DNA from: Arenibacter hampyeongensis
GTDB taxonomy: Bacteria > Bacteroidota > Bacteroidia > Flavobacteriales > Flavobacteriaceae
DNA: 64,000 bases
Direction: 5' to 3'
Assembly (NCBI RefSeq): GCF_002909255.1
Contig: NZ_PIOB01000005.1
Location: 248,001-312,000 of the forward strand
Below the pieces are notes generated by a model. It saw nothing but the letters and a program-made list of their open reading frames with translations. It did not search any database and was not told the origin of the DNA. This document shows positions 52,330 to 62,257 of this stretch, one piece after another. How positions within the stretch are numbered: the stretch's first letter is position 1; every line of letters begins with the position of its first letter. The position numbers and the translations under genes are program-made.

Positions 52330-52875
52330 ATGGTTACCTATAGGGAGGCGAGTCCCCTGGATTATAAAAAAATCGCTGAATTGCATGTTAAAAGTTGGCA
52401 ACAGCATTACAGGGGCGATTTTAGCGATCATTTTTTGGACGTGGAAGCAGCTTCGGAGAGAGAAGGTGTATGGAAACATAGACTAACCAGTCCATCTCCC
52501 GATCAATATGTTTTGGTCGCCCAACAGGAAGGGGAAATCTGTGGATTTGCCTGTGCCTTCAAGGAAGAAGATGTTTTATACGGAACCCTCTTGGATAATT
52601 TGCATGTTTCTGGCTTGGTAAAAGGCCATGGAATAGGTAAACAACTAATGAAATTAGTGGCTCGCGAAGTTTTAAGAAATGATCCCAATGCCAAAATGTA
52701 TCTGTGGGTGCTGGAGAACAATGTAGGTGCTATAGGCTTCTATGAGCGTTTAGGGGGAGTAAATTTGGAAACGGTGGTGGGAAATGATATAGGCGACAAA
52801 GAAGTGCAGAAATGCCGGATGGTGTGGGACTCCCTTGAGCGGTTGGCAAAGGATGATGGACATATAATAATATAG
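52330..52875 (+). CDS. GNAT family N-acetyltransferase
   Basis: 181 residues. The acetyl-CoA-binding segment VSGLVKGHGIGKQLMKLV, with the Gly-x-Gly-x-Gly pattern, lies near residue 96, followed by YLWVLENNVGAIGFYERLGG, which contains the conserved Asn and Phe-Tyr of the fold's last strands. The acceptor is unknown. It lies between the Dabb gene and the MmcQ-like gene with gaps of only 8 and 2 bp. Confidence 0.87.
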   Translation: MVTYREASPLDYKKIAELHVKSWQQHYRGDFSDHFLDVEAASEREGVWKHRLTSPSPDQYVLVAQQEGEICGFACAFKEEDVLYGTLLDNLHVSGLVKGHGIGKQLMKLVAREVLRNDPNAKMYLWVLENNVGAIGFYERLGGVNLETVVGNDIGDKEVQKCRMVWDSLERLAKDDGHIII

Positions 52876-52877
52876 CT

Positions 52878-53237
52878 ATGAACATTGAGGAATTTAGAGA
52901 GTATTGTATCAATAAAAAAGGTGTTACCGAAGAATTTCCTTTTGATGCCTCAACCTTGGTATTCAAACTGATGGGGAAAATGTTTGCCCTTGTTCCCTTG
53001 GAAAGGATACCGTCCCAGGCCAATTTAAAATGCGATCCTGAAAGAGCCATTGATCTGCGTGAAACCTATGACGGTAAAATCATTCCAGGATACCACATGA
53101 GCAAAGTACATTGGAACACTTTTTATTTGGAAGGGCTGGCTCCAGCTTTGGTCCGGGAATTAATAGACCATTCCTATGAATTGGTTGTGGCCGGATTGAC
53201 CAAGAAAGTGCAAGCCGAACTTAAGGCCTTAAATTAA
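52878..53237 (+). CDS. MmcQ/YjbR family protein
   Basis: 119 residues. The family is recognised from IEEFREYCINKKGVTEEFPF, KMFALVPLE, and HMSKVHWNTFYLEG near the end, which form a CyaY-like fold that may bind DNA. Function is not established. Two bases separate it from the GNAT gene and 34 from the MutS-like gene. Confidence 0.87.
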   Translation: MNIEEFREYCINKKGVTEEFPFDASTLVFKLMGKMFALVPLERIPSQANLKCDPERAIDLRETYDGKIIPGYHMSKVHWNTFYLEGLAPALVRELIDHSYELVVAGLTKKVQAELKALN

Positions 53238-53271
53238 TAATATTCGAATTATTTATATTTCAAATTCCTAA

Positions 53272-55044
53272 ATGGAACACTTAAAAGTATCTTACAAAAA
53301 AAGAGTTGAAGCTCACAAAGAGTTATTGGGCACGGTAAAGCAGCGACTTTCCCTTTCAAGTGCTGTTCGATTGATTCTTTTCGTTATTGCCTTTACCTTG
53401 GCCTACCTTGTTTTTAGTGACACAAAATTGGTCCTTGGGATAGTTATCGTTACTATTGGCATATTCTTATATTTGGTTTCCAGGCATACGGACTTACAGT
53501 ATGAAAGGGATAAGTTGTTGGCGTTGATCAAAATAAACGAAACTGAAATTAAGGTGCTGGAACGCAATTTTCACCATCTTCCCGATGGTTCTCAATACAA
53601 GAATCCTACACATTATTTTGCCCAGGATATCGACCTGTTTGGGAAAGGTTCGTTTTATCAGTATAGCAATCGCACAGCATTGAACCAAGGCAGTGATATT
53701 TTGGTTGAAATGCTCTTGTCCAATAATATCGATGGTATTGAATCCAAGCAAAAAGCGATTGAGGAGCTTGCTCAAATGCCCGATTGGAGACAGCAGTTTT
53801 CGGCTACGGCGATCTTGGTAAAAACGGATACCACCACCAAGACCATAGTTAAATGGCTCAAAGGATATAAGGCATATGTGCCCAAGGCAATGCGTTTTCT
53901 GCCCAATCTATTTTCCCTGGTTTCCGTGATTTTAATTGGGGGCTACTTGCTGGGGATTTTACCAGGTTTCCCCATTTTTATTATTCTTTTGCTCGGTTTG
54001 TTGATCAGTGGCTTTTTCCTGAAAAAGACTTCAATTTTGGCCTCAGATGCCAATAAGGTACAAAGCACCTTTCAACAATATCAAAAGTTGATTTTAAAAA
54101 TAGAAGAGGAAGAATTTACTTCTGACCTTTTAAAAGAGAAAAGGAATAGCGTTGTTTCCAAAGAACAGCTGGCGTCAAAGGTGTTAAAGGAGTTCTCGGA
54201 AATACTTAGTGCTTTGGATCAACGGAACAATATGTTTTTTGCCTTGCTTGGAAATGGGTTTTTTCTTTGGGATTTGCGTCAAGCATACAGGATAGAGAAA
54301 TGGATAGGCAAACATGGCTTTAAAGTTGAAAATTGGTTCCATACCATTGCTATTTTTGATGCCTATAATAGTTTGGGAAATTTTGCACATAACCACCCAT
54401 CCTATACTTATCCTAAGTTGGTGGAAAACAAAATAGTACTGAGCTCGGTAAGGGCATCACATCCTTTGTTGGATCCTAAAAAGGCGGTGCCGAATGACAT
54501 AAACATTCTTAAGGAACAGTTCTTTATTGTTACAGGGGCCAATATGGCGGGGAAAAGTACCTTTTTAAGAACAGTTTCCCTTCAGATTGTCATGGCCAAT
54601 ATTGGCCTTCCTGTATGTGCATCTGCAGCCGAGTACTCACCGATCAAACTAATTACCAGCATGCGCACTACCGATTCCCTTACAGATGATGAATCGTATT
54701 TCTTTTCGGAACTAAAGCGGTTAAAGTTTATTGTGGATGAAATTCAGAACGACAAATATTTTATTGTTTTGGATGAAATCTTAAAAGGGACCAATAGTTT
54801 GGACAAGGCTATAGGATCCAGGAAGTTTGTTGAAAGATTAGTGGCTTCAAAGTCCACCGGAATTATAGCTACCCATGACCTTAGTTTGTGTGAAGCTTCA
54901 GAAGAGCTGCCACAGATTAAAAACTACTATTTTGATGCTGAAATTATAGACAACGAACTTCATTTTGATTATACCTTCAAAACAGGAATCTGTAAAAATA
55001 TGAATGCTTCCTTCTTGTTGAAAAAGATGGAAATAGTGGAATAG
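53272..55044 (+). CDS. Membrane-anchored MutS-family ATPase
   Basis: 590 residues. Two membrane helix pairs (AVRLILFVIAFTLAYLVF and LVLGIVIVTIGIFLYLV; later VSVILIGGYLLGILPGF with IFIILLLGLLISGFFL) precede a MutS-type ATPase. The latter has Walker A TGANMAGKSTF near residue 421, TTDSLTDDESYFFSEL and Walker B FIVLDEILKGTNS, and the HDLSLC segment. The mismatch-recognition domain of MutS is absent. Such proteins are a Bacteroidota variant of unknown role, so repair is not assumed. Membrane anchoring of a MutS ATPase is unusual. Confidence 0.83.
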   Translation: MEHLKVSYKKRVEAHKELLGTVKQRLSLSSAVRLILFVIAFTLAYLVFSDTKLVLGIVIVTIGIFLYLVSRHTDLQYERDKLLALIKINETEIKVLERNFHHLPDGSQYKNPTHYFAQDIDLFGKGSFYQYSNRTALNQGSDILVEMLLSNNIDGIESKQKAIEELAQMPDWRQQFSATAILVKTDTTTKTIVKWLKGYKAYVPKAMRFLPNLFSLVSVILIGGYLLGILPGFPIFIILLLGLLISGFFLKKTSILASDANKVQSTFQQYQKLILKIEEEEFTSDLLKEKRNSVVSKEQLASKVLKEFSEILSALDQRNNMFFALLGNGFFLWDLRQAYRIEKWIGKHGFKVENWFHTIAIFDAYNSLGNFAHNHPSYTYPKLVENKIVLSSVRASHPLLDPKKAVPNDINILKEQFFIVTGANMAGKSTFLRTVSLQIVMANIGLPVCASAAEYSPIKLITSMRTTDSLTDDESYFFSELKRLKFIVDEIQNDKYFIVLDEILKGTNSLDKAIGSRKFVERLVASKSTGIIATHDLSLCEASEELPQIKNYYFDAEIIDNELHFDYTFKTGICKNMNASFLLKKMEIVE

Positions 55045-55130
55045 TCCATTTCGGAGGATGATGGGGGCGAGGATATTTACATAGCTCTCGTAGTTAATAT
55101 TGGCTAAGGCCTTTTGAATAAAGAACAATA

Positions 55131-56135
55131 ATGGATTCTCTAACACAGATAGTACTGGGTGCCGCGGTAGGAGAAGCGGTTTTAGGCAAAAAAGTCGGTA
55201 ATAAGGCTATGTTGTATGGAGCCATTGCGGGCACCATTCCAGACCTCGACGTTTTGGCCAATTATGTTACGGATAGTGTAACGGCCATAGAATGGCACAG
55301 AGGTGTTAGTCACTCTATTTTCTTTTCGGTAGTATTTGCCCCAATTTTCGGGTGGCTGATCTTTAAATTGGAGAAAAATGGCCCGGCCACATGGAAAGAC
55401 TGGTCCTGGTTAATGTTTTGGGGGCTCTTTACACATCCCATATTGGATGCTTTTACCACTTGGGGAACCCAACTATTTTGGCCATTTGACTTGAGGTTGG
55501 CTTTTCAGAATATATTTGTCATTGATCCTTTATACACCCTGCCCTTTTTGGCATTTCTCATAATGGCTCTGAGACAAAAGCGCGACTCGCCTATTCGTGG
55601 TCGTTATAATACTATAGGGTTGATAGTTAGCAGTGCCTATTTAGGACTGACAATAATACTCAAGGGAATTGCCTTTAAAAAGATTACGGAAAGTCTGGAC
55701 AAGCAAGGAATAGCTTATCAGGAAATGGATGTTAGGCCGTCTCCCTTTAATACTATTCTATGGTCCGCCAATGTGGATGCAGGTGACGCTTACCTAATTG
55801 GGAACTACTCTTTTTTTGATGATAAGCCCGTACAATTCAGTAGATACCCTAAAAACCATGAATTGTTGGGTGACCTGGCAGGGAAAGATAAGGTGGTACG
55901 GCTCAAGAAAATTACGGAAGGATGGTTTACCGTTAATGAGGTAAACGGACAATTATTTTTTAATGACCTGCGATTTGGATTGATGAGTTTGGACCCCAAT
56001 GAGCAGCAATTTGCCTTTAATTATAAGTTGGTGCCCAAGGATGGTGGTGATCTGTTGGTAGAGGAGACCCCTAAATTAAAACGGGATGCCAAAAAACTCA
56101 TGACAGCCCTTTGGGGAAGGATGTGGGGGAATTAA
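55131..56135 (+). CDS. YdjM/YbcI-like membrane-bound metal-dependent hydrolase
   Basis: 334 residues. The N-terminus MDSLTQIVLGAAVGEAVLG and IPDLDVLANYV, then WHRGVSHSIFFSV and THPILDAFTTWGTQLFWPF carry the His and Asp residues of the family. About four membrane helices follow, and a soluble C-terminal part of about 130 residues ends the protein. The family is annotated as hydrolase, with no proven substrate. It starts 86 bp after the MutS-like gene. Confidence 0.85.
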   Translation: MDSLTQIVLGAAVGEAVLGKKVGNKAMLYGAIAGTIPDLDVLANYVTDSVTAIEWHRGVSHSIFFSVVFAPIFGWLIFKLEKNGPATWKDWSWLMFWGLFTHPILDAFTTWGTQLFWPFDLRLAFQNIFVIDPLYTLPFLAFLIMALRQKRDSPIRGRYNTIGLIVSSAYLGLTIILKGIAFKKITESLDKQGIAYQEMDVRPSPFNTILWSANVDAGDAYLIGNYSFFDDKPVQFSRYPKNHELLGDLAGKDKVVRLKKITEGWFTVNEVNGQLFFNDLRFGLMSLDPNEQQFAFNYKLVPKDGGDLLVEETPKLKRDAKKLMTALWGRMWGN

Positions 56136-56360
56136 TCGGGTAATGCTTCGGACACCTAGAGCGCTGTCGAAAGGTTGTCGAGTTGCCGTTCTATTATTGT
56201 TGTATTGAGAAGTTAAGGTATTGCTGTCATAGAGGTTTCGACTGCGCTCAACCAGACAGCCAAGGTGATTGTTCCCCATTGATTGGCACCAAGCGGCAGG
56301 TGAATTCCCATTTTTTTATTTTTTGAAAGCTAAGCCTAGTGAGTTAAAGGCATGATCACA
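56136..56360. other. Convergent gap with a short repeat fragment
   Basis: This 225-bp gap separates convergent genes. Around 56220-56260 it contains TTTCGACTGCGCTCAACC, which resembles the tcga-rich ends of the long-hairpin repeats but is not a full copy. No clear terminator hairpin with a T-run was found. Confidence 0.35.
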
Positions 56361-57461
56361 TTACAAACTCTTTACTTGTACCTCATGAAAAGCATTGGCC
56401 TGTAACTTCAACAATTCTTCGGCCTTCTGTTTTTTGTATTTGTAAATTTCTTCTTCCTCGGCTATTTCACCGTAAATTTTATAGTTTAACAGCGTATCTG
56501 TTTCCAATACCTTTTCCCGTTGACTTACTTTTTGAGTGACCCAGGTCCGAACGGCACTTTCTTCATCTTCCAATTTGTAATCATAAGATCCTTTTGGGGA
56601 TAATAACTTTGCGATTATAGGTGAAGTTTCTATAGCCAAGAACAAAAGAAATATAAAAAATGAGGGCAGCCAGGGTAGTTTGTCCAAGGCATTAATGCGT
56701 GCCATAAGTCCATCGAAACCATCAATGATTGGTTGTGTATATGTTATTTGATCAGCATATTCCAAATCCAAGGCCGCTATCTGTGTTTCTAGAGCTGTTA
56801 TTTTATCAGCGTTGGTTTGTTTTAAGGACTGTAGTTCTGTCAGTGCAGCGTCGTGTTTATCCCGTTTTTCCTTGTACACCGGGCCTTTGCCCAATAATTT
56901 GGTGCCTGCCGTACCTTCTGCTTCGGAAATATAGGTGTCGTAAAGGGCATTGGTTTCGGCTTCTTTAGTTGCTATTTCATTTTTTAGGCCTAAAATATCG
57001 ACATTCAATTTTTCAATTTTTGGGGTGTATTGGGTAGCGATTTGCTCTTTATTGGCAAGCGTCATCGTATTTTTTTCCTCCAAGAGTACTTGATTGATTT
57101 CCTTTTCAAAAATTTTCATTTCCAGTGGTTTGGAAATAACAATGGCGATGATGACGGCCAAAATTATTCTAGGGGTGGCCTGTAAAAATTCACTTTTAAA
57201 GCTATTGGTCTTCTTTATGGTAGAGACAATAAATCGGTCCAGATTAAAAATGAGTAGTCCCCAAATAAGTCCAAAAAAAATAGAGGTGTAGACATTATCG
57301 AAAACAGTGAAAAGGGCATAGGCACTGGCTATAAAGGCCATTACCGCGGTAAAGAAGACAGTAGCTCCAACCCCGGCATATTTGTTTTGCTCACCCTTAG
57401 AGCAGGTTTTTAGAATATCGGCATCTGCTCCGGAGCAGAGAATAAAAAATTGCTGTAACAT
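56361..57461 (-). CDS. DUF4407 family membrane protein
   Basis: 366 residues. Membrane helices near residues 30-50, 60-75, 95-112 and 265-285 frame a coiled-coil region (about 120-240, rich in Glu, Lys and Gln, e.g. IEKLNVDILGLKNEIATKEA). The N-terminal GADADILKTCSKGEQNKYAG and LDRFIVSTIKK are the family signature. Function is unknown. It stands alone, convergent with the hydrolase gene and divergent from the CBS gene. Confidence 0.86.
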   Translation of the reverse strand: MLQQFFILCSGADADILKTCSKGEQNKYAGVGATVFFTAVMAFIASAYALFTVFDNVYTSIFFGLIWGLLIFNLDRFIVSTIKKTNSFKSEFLQATPRIILAVIIAIVISKPLEMKIFEKEINQVLLEEKNTMTLANKEQIATQYTPKIEKLNVDILGLKNEIATKEAETNALYDTYISEAEGTAGTKLLGKGPVYKEKRDKHDAALTELQSLKQTNADKITALETQIAALDLEYADQITYTQPIIDGFDGLMARINALDKLPWLPSFFIFLLFLAIETSPIIAKLLSPKGSYDYKLEDEESAVRTWVTQKVSQREKVLETDTLLNYKIYGEIAEEEEIYKYKKQKAEELLKLQANAFHEVQVKSL

Positions 57462-57853
57462 AGTGTTCTGATTTTTGATTGATGTTCCATATCAAATGGC
57501 AACAAAAAATAGGCTAATCGTTGGGTTTATAAAAAGCTTTTTTTTGGAAACATTCGATACCAGTTAGAACGTAGCGGGGCGTGAATTGTTACATAATAAA
57601 TCATAAAAAATATAATAATTGCTTTTAATTTCTGACGAACCACTTAATTGTGTTAAACAGAGGGGATAACTGATAGTCTTTGTTTAGGCTGACTTATATC
57701 ATGTTTTTTGTAAGGAAAGATGGCGATATTTATAGTGTTGGTTGTTTAAATTAATGGCACCATTGAATTTGATTTCAAATACTGTTTATTAAACATGTGA
57801 ACTCCATTTTTTAGCCAACGGACTATTAATTAATAAAAAAAATATATTATAGT
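57462..57853. other. 392-bp divergent gap between DUF4407 and CBS genes
   Basis: AT-rich sequence that must hold the promoters of both flanking genes. No TGAYA-N2-TGTCA box, palindrome or TAnnTTTG element at a convincing position could be recognised. Nothing coding is visible. Confidence 0.5.
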
Positions 57854-58273
57854 ATGAAAAGAAGAGAGCCGGTATCAAAAATTATGACAACAGATTTGAT
57901 TACAATTAATCACACCAATAGTTTATTGGATGCGGAAAAATTGTTTGAAAAGCACAAGATTCGCCATATCCCTGTTGTAAGCAATAAAAAGATTATTGGA
58001 ATATTAAGTTTAACGGATTTATTGCGGATCAGTTTTGTAGATACTTATGGAGAGGATGATTCACATGTAGACACCGCAGTCTATAATATGTTGAACATTG
58101 AACAAGTGATGGTAAAAAATCCAGTGCATATTTCCCCGACATTGAGTATCAAGGAGGTAACGGAAATATTAGCCAAAAAGGAATTTCACGCTTTACCAGT
58201 TGTTGAAAATGGAGACTTGGTAGGGATTGTAACCACCACCGATTTATTGAATTACTTATTGGAACAATATTAG
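57854..58273 (+). CDS. Two-CBS-domain protein
   Basis: 139 residues made of two CBS motifs and nothing else. The first has VSKIMTTDLITINHTNSLLD and RHIPVVSNKKIIGILSLTDL, the second VMVKNPVHISPTLSIKEVTE and HALPVVENGDLVGIVTTTDL. CBS pairs bind adenine nucleotides and sense energy state. The partner is unknown. It stands alone, with a long repeat region behind it. Confidence 0.88.
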   Translation: MKRREPVSKIMTTDLITINHTNSLLDAEKLFEKHKIRHIPVVSNKKIIGILSLTDLLRISFVDTYGEDDSHVDTAVYNMLNIEQVMVKNPVHISPTLSIKEVTEILAKKEFHALPVVENGDLVGIVTTTDLLNYLLEQY

Positions 58274-58330
58274 AATAACTTAAAGACATGAGGTCTGGAA
58301 TCTTTATTTAGGATTTTTGGGCCTCTTGGC

Positions 58331-59811
58331 TTTTTTGTGTCCTGTTCTCAATCCTGCAAGGTTTTCAAAACCTTGTAGGTATTCTTGTATGTCGGCTCTG
58401 CCGGATTTTGTTTCTAATCCTGCAAGGTTTTTAAAACCTTGTAGGTATGGTGTTAGGTCATGATAGTTTGTCTGGTTTTTTCTGTTGGGCCTGCTTCTAA
58501 TCCTGCAAGGATTGTCCAACCTTGTAGGGATCTCGGTTGTGTGATGGTTTTAGTCCTACAAGGTTTTTAAAACCATGCAGGACTGCTTTATGATTGATAG
58601 GCCATGGGAGCTCCTTCTCCATGTAGGGGAAGGTGGCATCCCGATCTTTTTGTCGGGATGGCGGAAGGGGAAGTGAGAATCCTGGCGCTATTGTGCTGTG
58701 GCTATTAGTGCAATATCTATTTTAAGCGCTTTCTACCCGCCCCGCCTCCTTTCCCGACTCGCTGTCGGTAAAGAATCCACCCCTCCCTGTCCAGGGTGGG
58801 GAGCTACTTTCGGCAGGTAAACCAAACAGAATAGATACCCTTCATATTCGAGAAAGAAACTATTCTATTTGAGTATTTCAAAAACCGAGTGTCATCATTA
58901 ATTGATTTTTGCGTTAGTTGCGGCAGCCTCATTTTTTTGCTTTTTATCGGCCTGTCCCTAATCCTGCAAGGTTTTCAAAACCTTGTAGGTATTCTTGTAT
59001 GTCGGCTCTGCCGGATTTTGTTTCTAATCCTGCAAGGGTTTTAAAACCTTGTAGGTATGGTGTTAGGTCATGATAGTTTGTCTGGTTTTTTCTGATGGGC
59101 TTGCTTCTAATCCTGCAAGGTTTGTCCAGCCTTGTAGGGATCTCAGTTGTGTGATGGTTTTAGTCCTATAAGGTTTTTATAACCTTGTAGGACTGCTTTA
59201 TGATTGATAGGACAAGGGAGCTCTTTCCCCATGTAGGGGAAGGTGGCATCCCGACCTTTTTGTCGGGATGGCGGAAGGGGTAGTGAGTATCCTGGCGCTA
59301 TTGTGCTGTGGCTATTAGTGCAATATCTATTTTAAGCGCTTTCTACCCGCCCCGTCTCCTTTCCCGACTCGCTGTCGGTAAAGTATCCACCCCTCCCTGT
59401 CCAGGGTGGGGAGCTACTTTCGGCAGGTAAACCAAACAGAATAGATGCCCCCAATATTCGAGAAAGAAACTATACTATTTGAGTATTGCAAAAACCCAGT
59501 GTCATCATTAATTGATTTTTGCGTTAGTTGCGGCAGCCTCATTTTTTTTGCTTTTTATCGGCCTGTCCCTAATCCTGCAAGGTTTTCAAAACCTTGTAGG
59601 TATTCTTGTATGTCGGCTCTGCCGGATTTTGTTTCTAATCCTGCAAGGTTTTTATAACCTTTTAGGTATGTTGTTAGTTCATGATAGTTTGTCTGGTTTT
59701 TTCTTTTGGGCCTGCTTCTAATCCTGAAAGGATTGTCCAACCTTGTAAGTAACTCGGTTGAGTGATGGTTTTAGTCCTACAAGGTTTTTAAAACCTTGCA
59801 GGACTGCCATA
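58331..59811. repeat. 610-bp tandem repeat, two full copies and a partial third, palindrome-rich
   Basis: The 1549-bp gap between the CBS gene and the second BlaR1-like gene is noncoding and repetitive. A marker (CCTGCAAGGTTTTCAAAACC) starts at 58353, 58963 and 59574, so the period is 610-611 bp. Copies 1 and 2 appear well over 90% identical by eye, and the third stops after about 230 bp. Each unit holds four hairpins of about 27 bp, CCTGCAAGG...CCTTGTAGG (at 58353, 58419, 58502 and 58555 in copy 1), plus CATCCCGA/TCGGGATG and CCACCC-type inverted repeats. Short reading frames here are products of repeats, not genes. Unit order gives the region the character of a dispersed or duplicating repeat. 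Confidence 0.88.
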
Positions 59812-59822
59812 AGTCTGATCAA

Positions 59823-62255
59823 TTAACAACCACCTAGTCTTACGATAGGGTAATCGCTTACATCAATGCTAGGATCTTTACTCTTTCTCACTAATTCGAT
59901 TGCTTCATCCGTCTTGTATTGATGGGGGCCAATATAAAAGGTGGCTCCTTTTTCGGCCAATTCCTTTATATATTCCACTGGATCTGTATTTTTCTGAGGC
60001 GGTGGTTGAGGTACAGTGTACAAATGTCCATAATATACAGAAGGCTCTTTTGCAGTCTTTATTTTTTGATGGGTGCTACCTTTTAAGGTTGGTGATGGCA
60101 TATTATCTTCTTCCACTTTTTCATCTTGTTCACTCGTGTTATTTTCAATCTCCTTTAAGTTGGCTTTTTTGGGTTCAATTTTTCGCTCTTCTTTTTTAGT
60201 GGTTGATTTAGTACGTGTGGGTTTCATAAGGTCTTCTTTTATGGCTAGTTCGACATAACCGTTATATAAGACCATAGTTTCTTCGTACAATGTTTGAAGA
60301 TTAACGAGGGTTCCTTCCCCTTTTTTTGTAAAGGCTACAGTTGCTTTGCTATAGGCATTGGCTTTTTTGTCGAATTTTTTAAATGCCTCCAGTAATACCT
60401 TTGAATGCTTTTCTTCATTGGGAAGGGCATAAGGTGGGGGTGGAGGAGGAATAGCTTGACTTGGCTCAATTGAGCGTTCAGGGGCTGAGGGTATTGGTGG
60501 TGGTGGTGGTGGACATTCAGGAAAGGGCTGTGCCTCCTTTTTTTGCGAATCCGTCATTCGCCCGTATATACCTTCCAAGGTTTTTAAATCTTTTAGAGGA
60601 ACAACCCTTTTTTCTTGGGGTTGGGCGTTATATTTTTTTGCCAACTTATTATACTCTTCCACATCCTCTGGAGAAGCTCCCTGTTGATTTTTACCTGATT
60701 GTAAGCTATGGGTCTTCTTTACAGGTAGAGACTTAAGTGGCAGAATGTTGTATTTATTCATTTCTTCCGAGGAAAACCTACTATGTAATTGGTCTAGTCT
60801 AACCTTTAAAATCCTTAATTCAGAATTGTCCAATGCACCTTGCTTTTGGAACAACTTTAGTTCTTCGGTATATCGATTTAAGAGACTATTGTATTCCTTA
60901 ATATTATGTTTGGAATACGTTTCCTCAAATCCATTTTTTGTATATAAATGATTCTGATAAGGTTGAGGAAATTTAGTGCTTCTTGCATTATTATATACAA
61001 AACTAGAGGTGAAATGGATGATATCATCTAACTTGTATTGGTTTAAAACAGTGTTTGATACATGTAGCCCATCAATCCAAATGGCAAATTTATTATTGTC
61101 CTTCCATGATTCGAATTGAGATATACTAGGTTTAATTGATTTTGTTTTGGAAATATTGAGGTTGGGTATCCTAACAATATCGCGATAGTCATTGACTAAA
61201 CCCCGTTGTTCATCCGTCATTAATTCATAGATTGCCTCTATGCGTTGATGTTCTTTTAATTTAACAATTACGTTATCAGTTGTTGGTAGGTTGTCAATGT
61301 AACTGCGATATTCGCGCATCATTGATTCCGAAGCCCCAATTATACTATCTTCTTGAATCGGAGATTTTATTGTTTCTGTAGGCACTATTTTTTCAAGGAT
61401 TTCTTTAGTGCTAAAACTGTAAAGCAACAGTGCAACTAATGGAATTAGCAATAAACCTTTGAGCCAAATGGCTTTTTGTGATGTTTTTGTTTTCATGATG
61501 ACGATTCGTTTTTTGATTGATGAATAATGAATTGCATTTGCCAATGGTGGTACTACGGCATTTGATGAGAATGCCAATACCAAGTTTTGATAGTTGGGAA
61601 CACTTGCCCCGTTTTTTAGTACGGCCTGGTCCGCTAAAAATTCGTGGTTGAGTTTTACCAAATGTTTTGCCCAGTAAACCAAAGGATGAAACCAGAATAC
61701 AATTTGAAGCAGTTCCAACAGTAGGATATCAAAACTATGTTTTTGTATGGCATGGGTTTCCTCATGCCAAAAAACTTCTTGAGGAATGTTTTGTTCTTTA
61801 TAATTCTTTTTGTTGAAGAAAATATAGCTAAAAAATGTGTGCGGGGCAATAAGTTCTTGGAGCAACACATGATGGATACGTCCCAATTTTTGTTTTGGAT
61901 TATTTTTAATACTCTTAAGCAAAGATCTTAGGTTACCAAAAAACTTGAGACCAAAAAGAATTACACCCAAACTATATAGGCCCCACAACAAAATGGGGAG
62001 GATATTGGTTTCAGCCCGTGGAAGTGACTCAAGATAGATACCGCTGGGTTCAGGGTGTTGATTAAATAATATGGGTTCCATGGCAACCGTAACGTATTGC
62101 GTGAATGTTACTAGGGGGATACCAATCGAAATTATAAATGCAGATAAGAGGTAAAATCTTTTAAAATGGTGAATGTGGACCTGTTCCAGTACCAATTTGT
62201 AAAACAGAAGGAGGATGGCCAGGCAAGCACTAAATTTTAAAAGATAGATCAACAT
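59823..62255 (-). CDS. Second BlaR1-like M56 membrane protease with proline-rich periplasmic tail
   Basis: 810 residues. The N-terminal 280 residues carry M56 helices and the zinc motif HEETH near residue 165 (VFWHEETHAIQKHS), with HEFLADQAV later. After a helix near residue 280 there is a long hydrophilic tail with proline-rich stretches (CPPPPPPIPS and IPPPPPPYALP) and coiled segments. Unlike the first sensor it has no TonB-type domains. The last residues, VSDYPIVRLGGC, are not known. The start is 2 bp from the blaI-like stop, so the genes are coupled. The ligand is unknown. Confidence 0.8.
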   Translation of the reverse strand: MLIYLLKFSACLAILLLFYKLVLEQVHIHHFKRFYLLSAFIISIGIPLVTFTQYVTVAMEPILFNQHPEPSGIYLESLPRAETNILPILLWGLYSLGVILFGLKFFGNLRSLLKSIKNNPKQKLGRIHHVLLQELIAPHTFFSYIFFNKKNYKEQNIPQEVFWHEETHAIQKHSFDILLLELLQIVFWFHPLVYWAKHLVKLNHEFLADQAVLKNGASVPNYQNLVLAFSSNAVVPPLANAIHYSSIKKRIVIMKTKTSQKAIWLKGLLLIPLVALLLYSFSTKEILEKIVPTETIKSPIQEDSIIGASESMMREYRSYIDNLPTTDNVIVKLKEHQRIEAIYELMTDEQRGLVNDYRDIVRIPNLNISKTKSIKPSISQFESWKDNNKFAIWIDGLHVSNTVLNQYKLDDIIHFTSSFVYNNARSTKFPQPYQNHLYTKNGFEETYSKHNIKEYNSLLNRYTEELKLFQKQGALDNSELRILKVRLDQLHSRFSSEEMNKYNILPLKSLPVKKTHSLQSGKNQQGASPEDVEEYNKLAKKYNAQPQEKRVVPLKDLKTLEGIYGRMTDSQKKEAQPFPECPPPPPPIPSAPERSIEPSQAIPPPPPPYALPNEEKHSKVLLEAFKKFDKKANAYSKATVAFTKKGEGTLVNLQTLYEETMVLYNGYVELAIKEDLMKPTRTKSTTKKEERKIEPKKANLKEIENNTSEQDEKVEEDNMPSPTLKGSTHQKIKTAKEPSVYYGHLYTVPQPPPQKNTDPVEYIKELAEKGATFYIGPHQYKTDEAIELVRKSKDPSIDVSDYPIVRLGGC

Positions 62256-62257
62256 GG

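Noticed and set aside
59445-59741. Several 60-70-residue frames on both strands in the 610-bp repeat region
   Set aside because: They consist of translations of the CCTGCAAGG hairpins (ILQGFxNL patterns) and recur with the repeat, so they are not genes.
58353-59811. Possible CRISPR array from recurrent palindromes
   Set aside because: Spacing between hairpins is irregular, the units are duplicated as 610-bp blocks, and no cas genes are nearby.
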